Below, piece after piece: positions 47,507-55,828 of a stretch of 64,000 nucleotides of DNA. The position numbers and the translations under genes were made by a program. The notes below the pieces were generated by a model. It worked only from the letters and a program-made list of their open reading frames with translations, was not told the DNA's origin and ran no database searches. This DNA comes from Acetobacteraceae bacterium H6797. Lineage in GTDB: Bacteria; Pseudomonadota; Alphaproteobacteria; Acetobacterales; Acetobacteraceae. The stretch is taken from contig JADFCQ010000004.1 of assembly GCA_015223225.1 (NCBI GenBank), positions 496,001-560,000 on the forward strand, given 5' to 3'. The stretch's first letter is position 1; every line of letters starts with the position of its first letter.

Positions 47507-48664
47507 ATGGATCTGTCGGTGTCGGACGATCTCAAGCTCCTCGCGGATGGCGTCCGCTCCTTTGTGGAGCAGGAGCTGCAACCGCATGAGGCACTCGTGG
47601 AGCGGCTGGACGCCGTCCCCGATGAGCTTTTCCGCGAGATCCAGCAGAAGGCGCTGGCCGCCGGCTTCTATGCGATGAACATGCCGGAGGAGCATGGGGG
47701 CGCTGGCCTCACCTCCCCCGAGCGCGCCGTCTGCGAGATCGAATTCGGCCGGGTGAGCCGCGCGCTGGGCGTGATCTGCAACCGCCCCGCCCCCATCCTG
47801 AAGGCCTGCGTCGGCGACCAGATCGAGACCTATCTGAAGCCGACCATCCGCGGCGAACGCTGGGAATGCTTCGCGCTGACCGAGCCGGGCGCCGGTTCCG
47901 ACGCGCGCGCCATCACCACCAAGGCGGTGAAGGACGGCGATGACTATGTCATCAACGGCACCAAGCAGTTCATCACCATGGCCATGCGGGCCGATTACAT
48001 CATCGTCTTCGCCGTCACCGGCATGGATGAGACGCCGCGCGGCCCGCAGAAGCGCATCACGGCCTTCCTGGTCGACAAGGACACGCCTGGCATCGGCGTC
48101 ACCCCGCTCGATGTGCTGTCGAATCGGGGCATGAAGTCCTGCATCATCACCTTCGACAATGTCCGCGTGCCTGCGCGGAACATCCTGGGCGGGGAAGGCA
48201 ATGGCTTCGGCATCGCGAAGAACTGGATTTTCTCCGGCCGCGTGATGCTGGCCGCCAATTGCGTGGGCCTCGCCGAGCGCGCCATGAAGATGGCCGCCGA
48301 ATGGGCGAATACGCGCGTCGCCTTCGGCAAGAAGATCGGCCAGTTCCAGGGCACCTCCTTCAAGCTCGCCGATATGGCCATGGAAATCCATGCGACGAAG
48401 CTGATGGTGATGGACGGCGCCTATAAGATGCAAGCCGGCACCATCACCCAGCGCGAGGCCTCGCAGATCAACCTCTTCGGCTCCGAGATGGTCGGCCGCG
48501 TGACGGATAACGCCCTGCAGATCCTGGGCGGCATGGGCGTGACCAAGGACCTGCCGCTGGAACGCTTCTGGCGCGATGCCCGCGTGGAGCGCATCTGGGA
48601 GGGCACTTCCGAGATCCATCGCGACATTATCTCCAAGGACGTGCTGCGGGAATTCCCGGCATGA
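47507..48664 (+). CDS. Acyl-CoA dehydrogenase (short/medium-chain type)
   Basis: The 385-residue flavoenzyme would introduce a 2,3 double bond in an acyl-CoA. It has MPEEHGGAGLTSPERAVCEI, ALTEPGAGSDARAITTKAV, INGTKQFITMA, and the catalytic Glu in RIWEGTSEIHRDII, the position used by short/medium-chain enzymes. QILGGMGVTKDLPLERFWRD is typical. The ATG at 47507 with GGAG 6 nt upstream is preferred to an ATG at 47486 that lies inside the operator-like element. It opens a five-gene operon. Confidence 0.93.
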   Translation: MDLSVSDDLKLLADGVRSFVEQELQPHEALVERLDAVPDELFREIQQKALAAGFYAMNMPEEHGGAGLTSPERAVCEIEFGRVSRALGVICNRPAPILKACVGDQIETYLKPTIRGERWECFALTEPGAGSDARAITTKAVKDGDDYVINGTKQFITMAMRADYIIVFAVTGMDETPRGPQKRITAFLVDKDTPGIGVTPLDVLSNRGMKSCIITFDNVRVPARNILGGEGNGFGIAKNWIFSGRVMLAANCVGLAERAMKMAAEWANTRVAFGKKIGQFQGTSFKLADMAMEIHATKLMVMDGAYKMQAGTITQREASQINLFGSEMVGRVTDNALQILGGMGVTKDLPLERFWRDARVERIWEGTSEIHRDIISKDVLREFPA

Positions 48665-49440
48665 CCTCACGCATCAAGGTCACGGCCAATGGGCCGATCC
48701 TGGAGATCATGTTCGACCATCCCCCGGCCAATGCCTTCGACCAGAAGGCGAGCCGGGACCTGGATGCGGCGCTCGACCGGCTGCGCGACGACCCGTCGCT
48801 GCGCGTCGGCATCGTGCATGCCAATCCGGCGGGGCGTATCTTCTCGGCGGGGTGGGACCTGAAGGCCGTCGCGGCGGGCGATCGGGGCGAGGATTTCGGC
48901 AATAACGGCTTCATGTCGCTCGAGCGGCAGGACCTGAACAAGCCGCTGATCGCCGCCGTGCATGGGCTGGCCGTCGGCGGCGGCTTCGAATTCTCGCTCA
49001 TGTGCAACATCGTCCTGGCCGCGCCGGAGACGGAATTCGGCCTGCCGGAACTGCTGCGCGGCTTCTTGCCGGAGGCGGGCGGGCTGTGGCGCGCGCTGCG
49101 GCGCCTGCCGGTGAATGTCGCCTATGAGCTGCTGCTGACGGGCCGCCGCCTGACGGCCGACGAGGGCCTGCGCCACGGCTTCATCAATCATATCGTCCCG
49201 AAGGACGAGCTGATGGAGCGCGCCCGCGCCATTGCCGGGCAGATCATCGCCGGCGCCCCACTGGCCGTCGAGGCACTGCTGGAAGTGGCCCGCGCGGTCG
49301 AGACGCTGCCCGATGCCGAGGCTTTCAAGAAGATGCGCTCGGGCCTGCCGGCGCATATCCGCATGCGTAATTCCGAAGATTTCTTCGAGGGGCCGCGCGC
49401 CTTCGCCGAAAAGCGCGCCCCGAACTGGAAGGGCCGATAG
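48661..49440 (+). CDS. Enoyl-CoA hydratase, CaiD-like
   Basis: The 259-residue crotonase resembles CaiD: ITANGPILEIMF-like N-terminus, RIFSAGWDLKAVAAGD, GGGFEFSLMCNIVLAAPETE, FGLPELLRGFLPEAGG and a C-terminal GPRAFAEKRAPNWKGR that closely matches CaiD. Both catalytic Glu positions (GGFE and LPE) are kept. It overlaps the dehydrogenase stop by 4 nt. It is a distant paralogue of the hydratase at 29077. Confidence 0.88.
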   Translation: MTSRIKVTANGPILEIMFDHPPANAFDQKASRDLDAALDRLRDDPSLRVGIVHANPAGRIFSAGWDLKAVAAGDRGEDFGNNGFMSLERQDLNKPLIAAVHGLAVGGGFEFSLMCNIVLAAPETEFGLPELLRGFLPEAGGLWRALRRLPVNVAYELLLTGRRLTADEGLRHGFINHIVPKDELMERARAIAGQIIAGAPLAVEALLEVARAVETLPDAEAFKKMRSGLPAHIRMRNSEDFFEGPRAFAEKRAPNWKGR

Positions 49441-50592
49441 ATGGATTTCGACCTCAACGAAGAGCAGCGCGCGACGCGCGAGGCGCTCCGGGCCTTCCTG
49501 ACGAAGGAATGCCCCATCGAATACGTGCGCGAATGCGACGAGAAGGAAGTCTACCCCTTCGAGCTTTACAAGAAGCTCGCGGAACAGGGCTGGCTCGGCA
49601 TTCCCATCGCCGAGGAATATGGCGGCACGGGCGGCTCCTGCCTTGACCTGGTGCTCTTCCTCGAGGAATTCGCGCGGCATTTCGAGGCGGGCGCGAATAT
49701 CTATTACACCAGCATCGTCATCGCCGCCGATGCCATCGGCCATTTCGGCACGGAAGATCAGAAGAAGACACTGCTGCCGAAGCTCGCCCGCGGCGAGTTG
49801 CGCTTCGCCTTCTCGCTCTCCGAGCCGGGCTCGGGCTCCGATGCCGCCTCGCTCCGCACCAAGGCGGTGCGCGAGGGCGATGAATGGGTGATCAACGGGC
49901 AGAAGATGTTCTGCTCCTCGGCGCAGGTCGCCGATTACATCCTGCTGATGGCGCGGACGGATAGTGAGGCCCCGAAGCACAAGGGCATCACCATGTTCCT
50001 GCTCGACCCCAAGACGCCGGGTGTCGAGATCCGCCGGTTGAAGAAGCTCGGCCTCAAGCCGATGGACCTCAACGAGATCTTCCTCACCGATGTGCGCATT
50101 CCCGCCGATTGCGTCATCGGCGAGGTCAATCACGGCTGGACGAATGTGCTCAAGACGCTCGATTACGAGCGCTGCTGCCTTTCGGCCGTGAATGTGGGCG
50201 CGGCACAGTCGGTGCTGGAGAAATGCCTGACCTATACGAACGAGCGCGAGCAGTTCGGCCAGAAGATCGGCTCCTTCCAGCTCACGCGGGCCAAGCTCGC
50301 GGATATGGAAATGGAGATCGACGCCTCGCGCCTGCTGACCTATCGCTCGGCCACGCTGGTCGACAAGGGCATCCAGAACAACAAGGAATCGGCCATCGGC
50401 AACCTCGCCTCTTCCGAGACCTATGTGCGCGCAGCCCTTAACGGCATGCGCATCATGGGCGGCTGGGGCTATCTGATGGAATACGACATGCAGCGCCATT
50501 ATCGTGACAGTAAGCTCGCGGAGATCGGCGGCGGCACCTCGGAAATCCTGCGGATCGTTATCTCTCGCGAGATGCAGAAGGCCCACGGCTGA
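49441..50592 (+). CDS. Acyl-CoA dehydrogenase (isovaleryl/long-chain type active site)
   Basis: The 383-residue flavoenzyme begins MDFDLNEEQRATREALRAFL and has IAEEYGGTGGSCLDLVLF, SLSEPGSGSDAASLRTKAV and QLTRAKLADMEMEID. At the usual C-terminal base position it reads AEIGGGTSEILR, with Gly in place of Glu; a Glu in KTLDYERCC matches the base site of isovaleryl-CoA and long-chain enzymes instead. Its ATG abuts the hydratase stop. Its substrate probably differs from that of the first dehydrogenase. Confidence 0.92.
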   Translation: MDFDLNEEQRATREALRAFLTKECPIEYVRECDEKEVYPFELYKKLAEQGWLGIPIAEEYGGTGGSCLDLVLFLEEFARHFEAGANIYYTSIVIAADAIGHFGTEDQKKTLLPKLARGELRFAFSLSEPGSGSDAASLRTKAVREGDEWVINGQKMFCSSAQVADYILLMARTDSEAPKHKGITMFLLDPKTPGVEIRRLKKLGLKPMDLNEIFLTDVRIPADCVIGEVNHGWTNVLKTLDYERCCLSAVNVGAAQSVLEKCLTYTNEREQFGQKIGSFQLTRAKLADMEMEIDASRLLTYRSATLVDKGIQNNKESAIGNLASSETYVRAALNGMRIMGGWGYLMEYDMQRHYRDSKLAEIGGGTSEILRIVISREMQKAHG

Positions 50593-51971
50593 TGACTATC
50601 GACCTCGTCCTTGCCAATGGCACCGTCGTCACGCCTTCTGGCGTGATGGAGGCCGATATTCTCGTCTCGGGCGAGGTCATTGCCGATATCGTCCCGCCGG
50701 GCACAGGGCGCGGCGCGCGGATGATCGACGCGCGCGGCCGCATCGTGCTTCCGGGCGGTGTCGATGCCCATGTGCATTTCCTCATCGGCTTCATGGGCCA
50801 GCGCAGCGTCTATGATTTCTACTCGGGCACCGTGGCGGCGCTGCGCGGCGGCAATACCACGGTGATCGACTTCGCCCTGCAACGGCGGGGCCGCTCGATG
50901 CTGGATGGGCTGAAGCACCGCCGCGTGCAGGCCGACCGCCATGTGGCAACGGATTACGGGCTCCATCTCATCGCGACCGACATCAACCCCTCGAGCCTCG
51001 CGGAAGTGCCCGCGCTGGTCGAGGCCGGGGCGGCCTCCTTCAAGGTCTATACGGTCTATGAGAAGGAGCAGCTGAAGGTCGATGACGGCCCGCTGCATGA
51101 CCTGATGCGCGCCCTCGGCCAGGCCGGCGGCATGCTCGGCCTGCATGCCGAGAACGCCTCGCTCATCGACCATGCCATCGCGAAGCATCTCGCCGCCGGC
51201 GAAGTCGCCCCCCGTTATCACGCGACCTCCCGCCCTGCCCTCGCCGAGACCGAAGCGGTGCGGCGCGGGCTGCTGCTGGCCGAGGATGCCGGCTGCCCGC
51301 TGCATATTTTCCACCTGAATTCCGGCCCGGCGCTGGATGCCATCGAGGCCGCCGCCGCGCGCGGCCAGAAGGCGAGTGCCGAGACCTGCACGCATTACCT
51401 GGCGCTGACGGCCGAGAAGCTCGATCGCGAGGACGGCCATCTCTACGTCATGAGCCCCCCGCTGCGCGACAAGGCGACGCAGGACCGCATGTGGCAGGGT
51501 GTCGCGAGCGGCGGCTTCGCGGCCGTCACCTCCGACGACGCCTCCTATTCCGCCGAGGCCAAGGCGCTGGGCGCGGAGAGCTTCGACCGCATCGCCAATG
51601 GCGTGCCGGGCGTCGAGCATCGCCTGCCGCTGCTCTACACGCTGGGTGTGGAGGCCGGGCGGCTCACCCTGCCCCAGCTCGCCTATGCCTGGGCGACGGG
51701 CCCGGCGACGCTTTTCGGCCTCGCGCCGCAGAAGGGCAGCATCGCCCTCGGGGCCGATGCCGATCTCGTGCTGCTCGACCCCGAAACGCGCCGCACCATG
51801 ACGCCCGAAAGCCATTACGGCGCCATCGGCTATAACCCTTTCGACGGCATGTCGCTGACGGGCTGGCCGACGCTCACCGTCCGCCGGGGCCAGGTGGCGG
51901 TCGAGGATGGCAAGTTCCTCGGCGAGCCGGGCCAGGGCCGCTTCCTCACCCGCAGGCTCGGCGCGCGATGA
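50592..51971 (+). CDS. Dihydropyrimidinase/D-hydantoinase-like amidohydrolase
   Basis: The 459-residue amidohydrolase would hydrolyse a cyclic amide such as a dihydropyrimidine, hydantoin or related imide. It shows the binuclear metal site: H60 and H62 in DAHVHF, a carbamylated-Lys candidate K151 in ASFKVYTVYEKEQ, H185 in GLHAEN, H241 in IFHLNSG, and D315 in VTSDDASY. ALGADADLVLLDPE near the C-terminus is typical. It overlaps the previous stop by 1 nt (TGATG) and the CobW gene by 4 nt. Dihydroorotase or allantoinase activity is less likely but not excluded. Confidence 0.9.
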   Translation: MTIDLVLANGTVVTPSGVMEADILVSGEVIADIVPPGTGRGARMIDARGRIVLPGGVDAHVHFLIGFMGQRSVYDFYSGTVAALRGGNTTVIDFALQRRGRSMLDGLKHRRVQADRHVATDYGLHLIATDINPSSLAEVPALVEAGAASFKVYTVYEKEQLKVDDGPLHDLMRALGQAGGMLGLHAENASLIDHAIAKHLAAGEVAPRYHATSRPALAETEAVRRGLLLAEDAGCPLHIFHLNSGPALDAIEAAAARGQKASAETCTHYLALTAEKLDREDGHLYVMSPPLRDKATQDRMWQGVASGGFAAVTSDDASYSAEAKALGAESFDRIANGVPGVEHRLPLLYTLGVEAGRLTLPQLAYAWATGPATLFGLAPQKGSIALGADADLVLLDPETRRTMTPESHYGAIGYNPFDGMSLTGWPTLTVRRGQVAVEDGKFLGEPGQGRFLTRRLGAR

Positions 51972-52945
51972 GCCGCATCCCGGTCACGCTCGTCACCGGC
52001 TTCCTCGGAAGCGGCAAGACGACCTTGATCGGGCAGTTGCTGCGGCAGCCGGGCTTCGAGAAAACCCTCGTCGTTATTAATGAATTCGGCGAGGCGGGGA
52101 TCGACCATGACCTCATCGAGGCCTCCAGCGATGATACGATGCTGCTCGCCAATGGCTGCCTCTGCTGCACCATTCGCGGCAATCTCGTCGATACGCTGCT
52201 CGACCTACGAAAGCAGGTCGCGGAAGGGCGGCTGCGCGATTTCGACCGGATTGTGGTCGAGACCTCGGGCGTGGCCGATCCGGCCGCCCTGCTCGGCTTC
52301 CTGCTCGGCGAGGCCGAGGTGATGGCGGGCTATGACATCGAAGGCGTCGTCACCACCGTCGAGGCCGTGAATGGCGCCGAGACGCTGGAAGGCCAGCCGG
52401 AAGCGGCCCTGCAAGCGCGGGTGGCGGATAGGCTGCTGATCACCAAGAGCGATCTCGTCGGCGACAATGCCATGGCCGATCTCCAGGCGCGGCTGGCGGC
52501 GTTCAATCCCGGCGCCACGATCATGACCGTGGTGAAGGGCGATGTCCCGCCCGAGGCCGTGATCGGCCTCCCGCGCGGCGAGAAGCACTTCTGCGGCCCC
52601 GACTGTGGCCACCACGATCATGACCACGCGCATCACCACCATGACCATGCGAGCCGCTTCCGCAGCGTGAGCCTCAGGCCGGTGCGGGCGCTGACGGCTG
52701 CGGAGGTGGCGCCGATGCTGGAGGCCATCCGCGCCCATGCCGGGCCCGACATGCTGCGGCTCAAGGGCCTGCTGCCCCTGGCCAAGGGCGGCCATCTGGT
52801 GGTGCAGGCCACGCTCGCCACGCTGCATCCGCCTGAGACGCGCAGCGCGCCGCTGCATGGCGAGGGGCGGCTGGTGATCATCACCGACCGCGCCGCACCC
52901 GAGGCGCTCCTGGCCGCCCTCGCCCCCTTCGGCCTCCGCGCCTGA
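51968..52945 (+). CDS. CobW/COG0523-family GTPase, probable metal chaperone
   Basis: The 325-residue G3E GTPase has Walker A GFLGSGKTT at 11-19, the metal motif CLCC at 64-67, the base motif TKSD at 159-162 and a very His-rich stretch at 207-228 (CGPDCGHHDHDHAHHHHDH). A C-terminal CobW domain follows. These proteins deliver zinc or cobalt to client enzymes. Co-translation with a metal-dependent amidohydrolase suggests that enzyme is the client. Confidence 0.92.
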   Translation: MSRIPVTLVTGFLGSGKTTLIGQLLRQPGFEKTLVVINEFGEAGIDHDLIEASSDDTMLLANGCLCCTIRGNLVDTLLDLRKQVAEGRLRDFDRIVVETSGVADPAALLGFLLGEAEVMAGYDIEGVVTTVEAVNGAETLEGQPEAALQARVADRLLITKSDLVGDNAMADLQARLAAFNPGATIMTVVKGDVPPEAVIGLPRGEKHFCGPDCGHHDHDHAHHHHDHASRFRSVSLRPVRALTAAEVAPMLEAIRAHAGPDMLRLKGLLPLAKGGHLVVQATLATLHPPETRSAPLHGEGRLVIITDRAAPEALLAALAPFGLRA

Positions 52946-52983
52946 CACGCGCTTTCTATTGACCTTCGCTCGCGGCCTGCCAT

Positions 52984-53006
52984 CATTCTTGCACTAAGCA
53001 AGAATG
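52984..53006 (+). promoter_or_regulatory. Inverted repeat at the ROK gene start, probable operator
   Basis: CATTCTTGC (52984-52992) and GCAAGAATG (52998-53006) are perfect 9-bp arms around ACTAA. The repeat lies just downstream of a TTGACC box (52960-52965) and ends 8 nt before the GTG, next to GGAGG, where a repressor would block its own gene. Confidence 0.65.
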
Positions 53007-53014
53007 GAGGAATC

Positions 53015-54199
53015 GTGCAGGACCAGCCGCGCTCGCGCCGTCAGACGCGCGCCGCCATTCTCGGGCGCCTTCTCGCCACGGGCGGGCTCTACCGCACGCG
53101 GCTCGCGGCCGAATCCGGGCTGAGCGAAGGCAGTGTCTCACGCATCATCGGTGAATTGCGCAGCGAGGGCCTGGTCGAGGAGCCGCGCCGCCCGGTGCCC
53201 TATCCCGGCGGCCCCTCCTCCATTGTTGCACTGCGCAAGGATCAGCGGATCGCCGGGCTGGAGTTCGCCAATGACCGGCTGGCGGTCGGCGTGGGCAATT
53301 TCGCGGGCGAAGCCGATACCACCGCTCGCTATCCCCTCCCCGCTGGCAGCGCCCCGGCCCTGGTGCGCGAGACGGTGATCGAGGCCGTGGCCGGCCTGGC
53401 GGAATGGTGCCGCCGCCAGGGCGTGGCCCCGCGCCATATCGCCGCCTCGCTGCCGGGTTTCCGGGGCATGGGGCCGCTCGCCAACCCCATCGTGCCGGTC
53501 GATACGGGCTGGCTCGACCAGCATCTGCGCGAGTCCTTCCCCGGCGTGCCGGTCACGCTCGGCAATACCGTCGCCGTCCATGCCGCCGCACAGCTGCATG
53601 GGCGCGGCGTGGCGATGGTCGAGCGGCGGAAGCTGTTTCTCTATCTCGGCCACGGTGTGGGCGGTGCCTGGGTGGAGCCCATCACGGCCGATGATCCGAT
53701 CAGACCCATCGAGATCGGCCATGTCGTGCTCGATCCGGAAGGCGCGGCCTGCCGCTGCGGCCATCGCGGCTGCCTGGAAACCCAGGCGTCGCTCGTGGCC
53801 CTCGCCGGGCTATTCGAGGTGCCGGAGGCGGAGCTTGCGGCCGCCGGCCCGCACTGGATGGAACGGGTGCGCCTGACCGCGCGGCGGGAGGCGAGCCTCA
53901 GGGCCATGCTGCGCCGCCTCGGCCTCGTCATCGGCAATGCGCTGAACCTTCAGCCCGCCGCCCGTGTGGTGCTCTGCGGCTGGCCCGCCGGCCTGCCCGA
54001 GGGGCTGCGTACGGCCATCGCCGAGGGCATGGGCATGAGCCTCTTCGGCGGCCTCGGCGAGGGCGCGCCGCCGCTCGAGTTCCTGGCGCCGCTGCTCGGC
54101 GCCGAGCCCGCGCCCAGCCTCGCCTATGCGCTGCATTGCCTCATCCGCGAGGGCGGCATGGCCCAGCAGGAAGACCGCCCGGCCCGTCTCGCCGGCTGA
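53015..54199 (+). CDS. ROK-family transcriptional regulator (NagC/Mlc type)
   Basis: The 394-residue protein has an N-terminal helix-turn-helix (RQTRAAILGRLLATGGLYRT then AAESGLSEGSVSRIIGELRS, about 9-50) and a ROK domain ending in the zinc motif CRCGHRGCLET. The GTG start has GGAGG 4 nt upstream. ROK repressors usually respond to sugars or sugar phosphates, but some respond to other ligands. Upstream is a perfect inverted repeat; downstream, 22 nt away, is a binding-protein gene it probably controls. Confidence 0.9.
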   Translation: MQDQPRSRRQTRAAILGRLLATGGLYRTRLAAESGLSEGSVSRIIGELRSEGLVEEPRRPVPYPGGPSSIVALRKDQRIAGLEFANDRLAVGVGNFAGEADTTARYPLPAGSAPALVRETVIEAVAGLAEWCRRQGVAPRHIAASLPGFRGMGPLANPIVPVDTGWLDQHLRESFPGVPVTLGNTVAVHAAAQLHGRGVAMVERRKLFLYLGHGVGGAWVEPITADDPIRPIEIGHVVLDPEGAACRCGHRGCLETQASLVALAGLFEVPEAELAAAGPHWMERVRLTARREASLRAMLRRLGLVIGNALNLQPAARVVLCGWPAGLPEGLRTAIAEGMGMSLFGGLGEGAPPLEFLAPLLGAEPAPSLAYALHCLIREGGMAQQEDRPARLAG

Positions 54200-54221
54200 A
54201 CGAAAGAACCAGGAGGAAAAG

Positions 54222-55802
54222 ATGAAGACCAGCAAGACAGGAAAGACGGGCAAGGGCGCCATCGCTCTGGCCCTGATGCTCGCCACCGCCCTCGCCGCAC
54301 CCGCCGATGCGCAGAGCGTGCTGCGCGTGAAGCCCTCGGGCGACGTGCGGGTGATGGACCCGCATCTGGGCTCGGATTCCATGGCCCGGAACATGGGCTA
54401 CATGATCTATGACACCCTCTTCGCGGTGGATGCCGATCTGCGCATCAAGCCGCAGATGGTCGAGAGCTGGAGTTCGAAAGAGGAAGGCCGCGTCTGGAAC
54501 TTCCGCCTGCGTGAGGGGATGACCTTCCATGACGGCTCGCCGGTGACAGCCGCCGATGTTGTGGCCTCGCTCCGCCGCTGGGCGCAGAATGACGGGCTCG
54601 GCCAGCAACTCATCGCGCGTGGCGGCACCTTCAGCGTGGAGAGCCCGCGCGACTTCACCCTGACCCTGAACGCGCCCTGGGGCATGGTGCTGGAAGCGCT
54701 GGGCAAGCCGGGCGCGCCCGTGCCCTTCATCATGCCCGAGCGCCTGGCCCAGACGCCTTCGAACCGGCCCGTGCCCGAGGCCATCGGCTCCGGCCCCTAT
54801 CGCTTCGTCGCCAGCGAATGGCGCGCGGGCGACAGGCTCGTCTTCGCGGCCCATGCCGGCTATCGCCCGCGCAGCGAGCCCGCGAGCGGCTTGGCGGGCG
54901 GCAAGGTGCCGCGTTTCGAGCGCGTGGAATGGCAGATCATGCCCGATCAGCAGACGGCGCTCGACGCGCTGCGCAAGGGCGAGATCGACATCGCCGAGGA
55001 TATCCCGGCCGACCTGCTGCCGACCCTGCGACGTGACCGCAACATCGCCGTCTCGCGGCAGGACGAGATCGGCGTGGCGCAACAGATCCGCCTCAACACC
55101 ATCCAGCCACCCTTCGACAATCCGAAGCTGCGCCAGGCGCTGCTCGCCGCGGTGGACGGGCAGGAATTCCTCGCCGCCGTCACGACCGATGCCGATCAGG
55201 GCAAGGTCTGCAACAGCTTCTATATCTGCGCCTCGCCCTATTACACCGAGGCCGGCTGGCGGAAGCCCGATCTGGAGCGCGCGCGCCAGCTCGTGCGGGA
55301 GGCGGGCTATGACGGCACGCCCGTCGTGCTGCTGAACGCGGCGGAGAATTCCAATATCAGCGCCTTCACCCTTGTCGCCGATGCGCTGCTGCGCAAGATC
55401 GGCTTCCGCACCGATGTGCAGGCGCTGGATTGGGCGACCGTGGTGGCGCGGCGGCAGAGCCGCGAGCCGGTCTCGCGCGGCGGCTGGTCGATCTTCATCT
55501 CAGGCCCCGGCGGGCTCGACTATATGGAGCCGCTGAGCCATCTCGGCCTGCGCTCGAATTGCGAGAAGGCCTGGTTCGGCTGGCCCTGCGATGAGCAGAT
55601 CGAGAAGCTCCGCGCCGCCTTCGCCGATACCGCCGATGAGGCGAAGAAGCGCGAGATCGCGGCGCAGATCCAGGCCCGCGCGCTGGAGACGGTGCCTTAT
55701 GTGCCCATCGCCGTGCAGTATCAGCTGCGCGCGCATCGCGCGAACCTGACGGGGCTGCTCAACCCGCCTGCGCCGGTCTATTGGAACGTGAGCCGTCAGT
55801 AA
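54222..55802 (+). CDS. Peptide/nickel-type ABC substrate-binding protein, Sec signal
   Basis: The 526-residue SBP family 5 protein has a Sec signal (GAIALALMLATALAAPADAQ), then VLRVKPSGDVRVMDPHLGSD, FRLREGMTFHDGSPVTAADV, RPVPEAIGSGPYRFVASEW and QPPFDNPKLRQALLAAVDG. AGGAGG lies 5 nt before the ATG at 54222. No permease follows it, so it may serve the second Dpp set (37910-41420), which has no binding protein of its own. Confidence 0.92.
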   Translation: MKTSKTGKTGKGAIALALMLATALAAPADAQSVLRVKPSGDVRVMDPHLGSDSMARNMGYMIYDTLFAVDADLRIKPQMVESWSSKEEGRVWNFRLREGMTFHDGSPVTAADVVASLRRWAQNDGLGQQLIARGGTFSVESPRDFTLTLNAPWGMVLEALGKPGAPVPFIMPERLAQTPSNRPVPEAIGSGPYRFVASEWRAGDRLVFAAHAGYRPRSEPASGLAGGKVPRFERVEWQIMPDQQTALDALRKGEIDIAEDIPADLLPTLRRDRNIAVSRQDEIGVAQQIRLNTIQPPFDNPKLRQALLAAVDGQEFLAAVTTDADQGKVCNSFYICASPYYTEAGWRKPDLERARQLVREAGYDGTPVVLLNAAENSNISAFTLVADALLRKIGFRTDVQALDWATVVARRQSREPVSRGGWSIFISGPGGLDYMEPLSHLGLRSNCEKAWFGWPCDEQIEKLRAAFADTADEAKKREIAAQIQARALETVPYVPIAVQYQLRAHRANLTGLLNPPAPVYWNVSRQ

Positions 55803-55828
55803 GCGGCTCCGTAAAAGGAACAAAGCCT

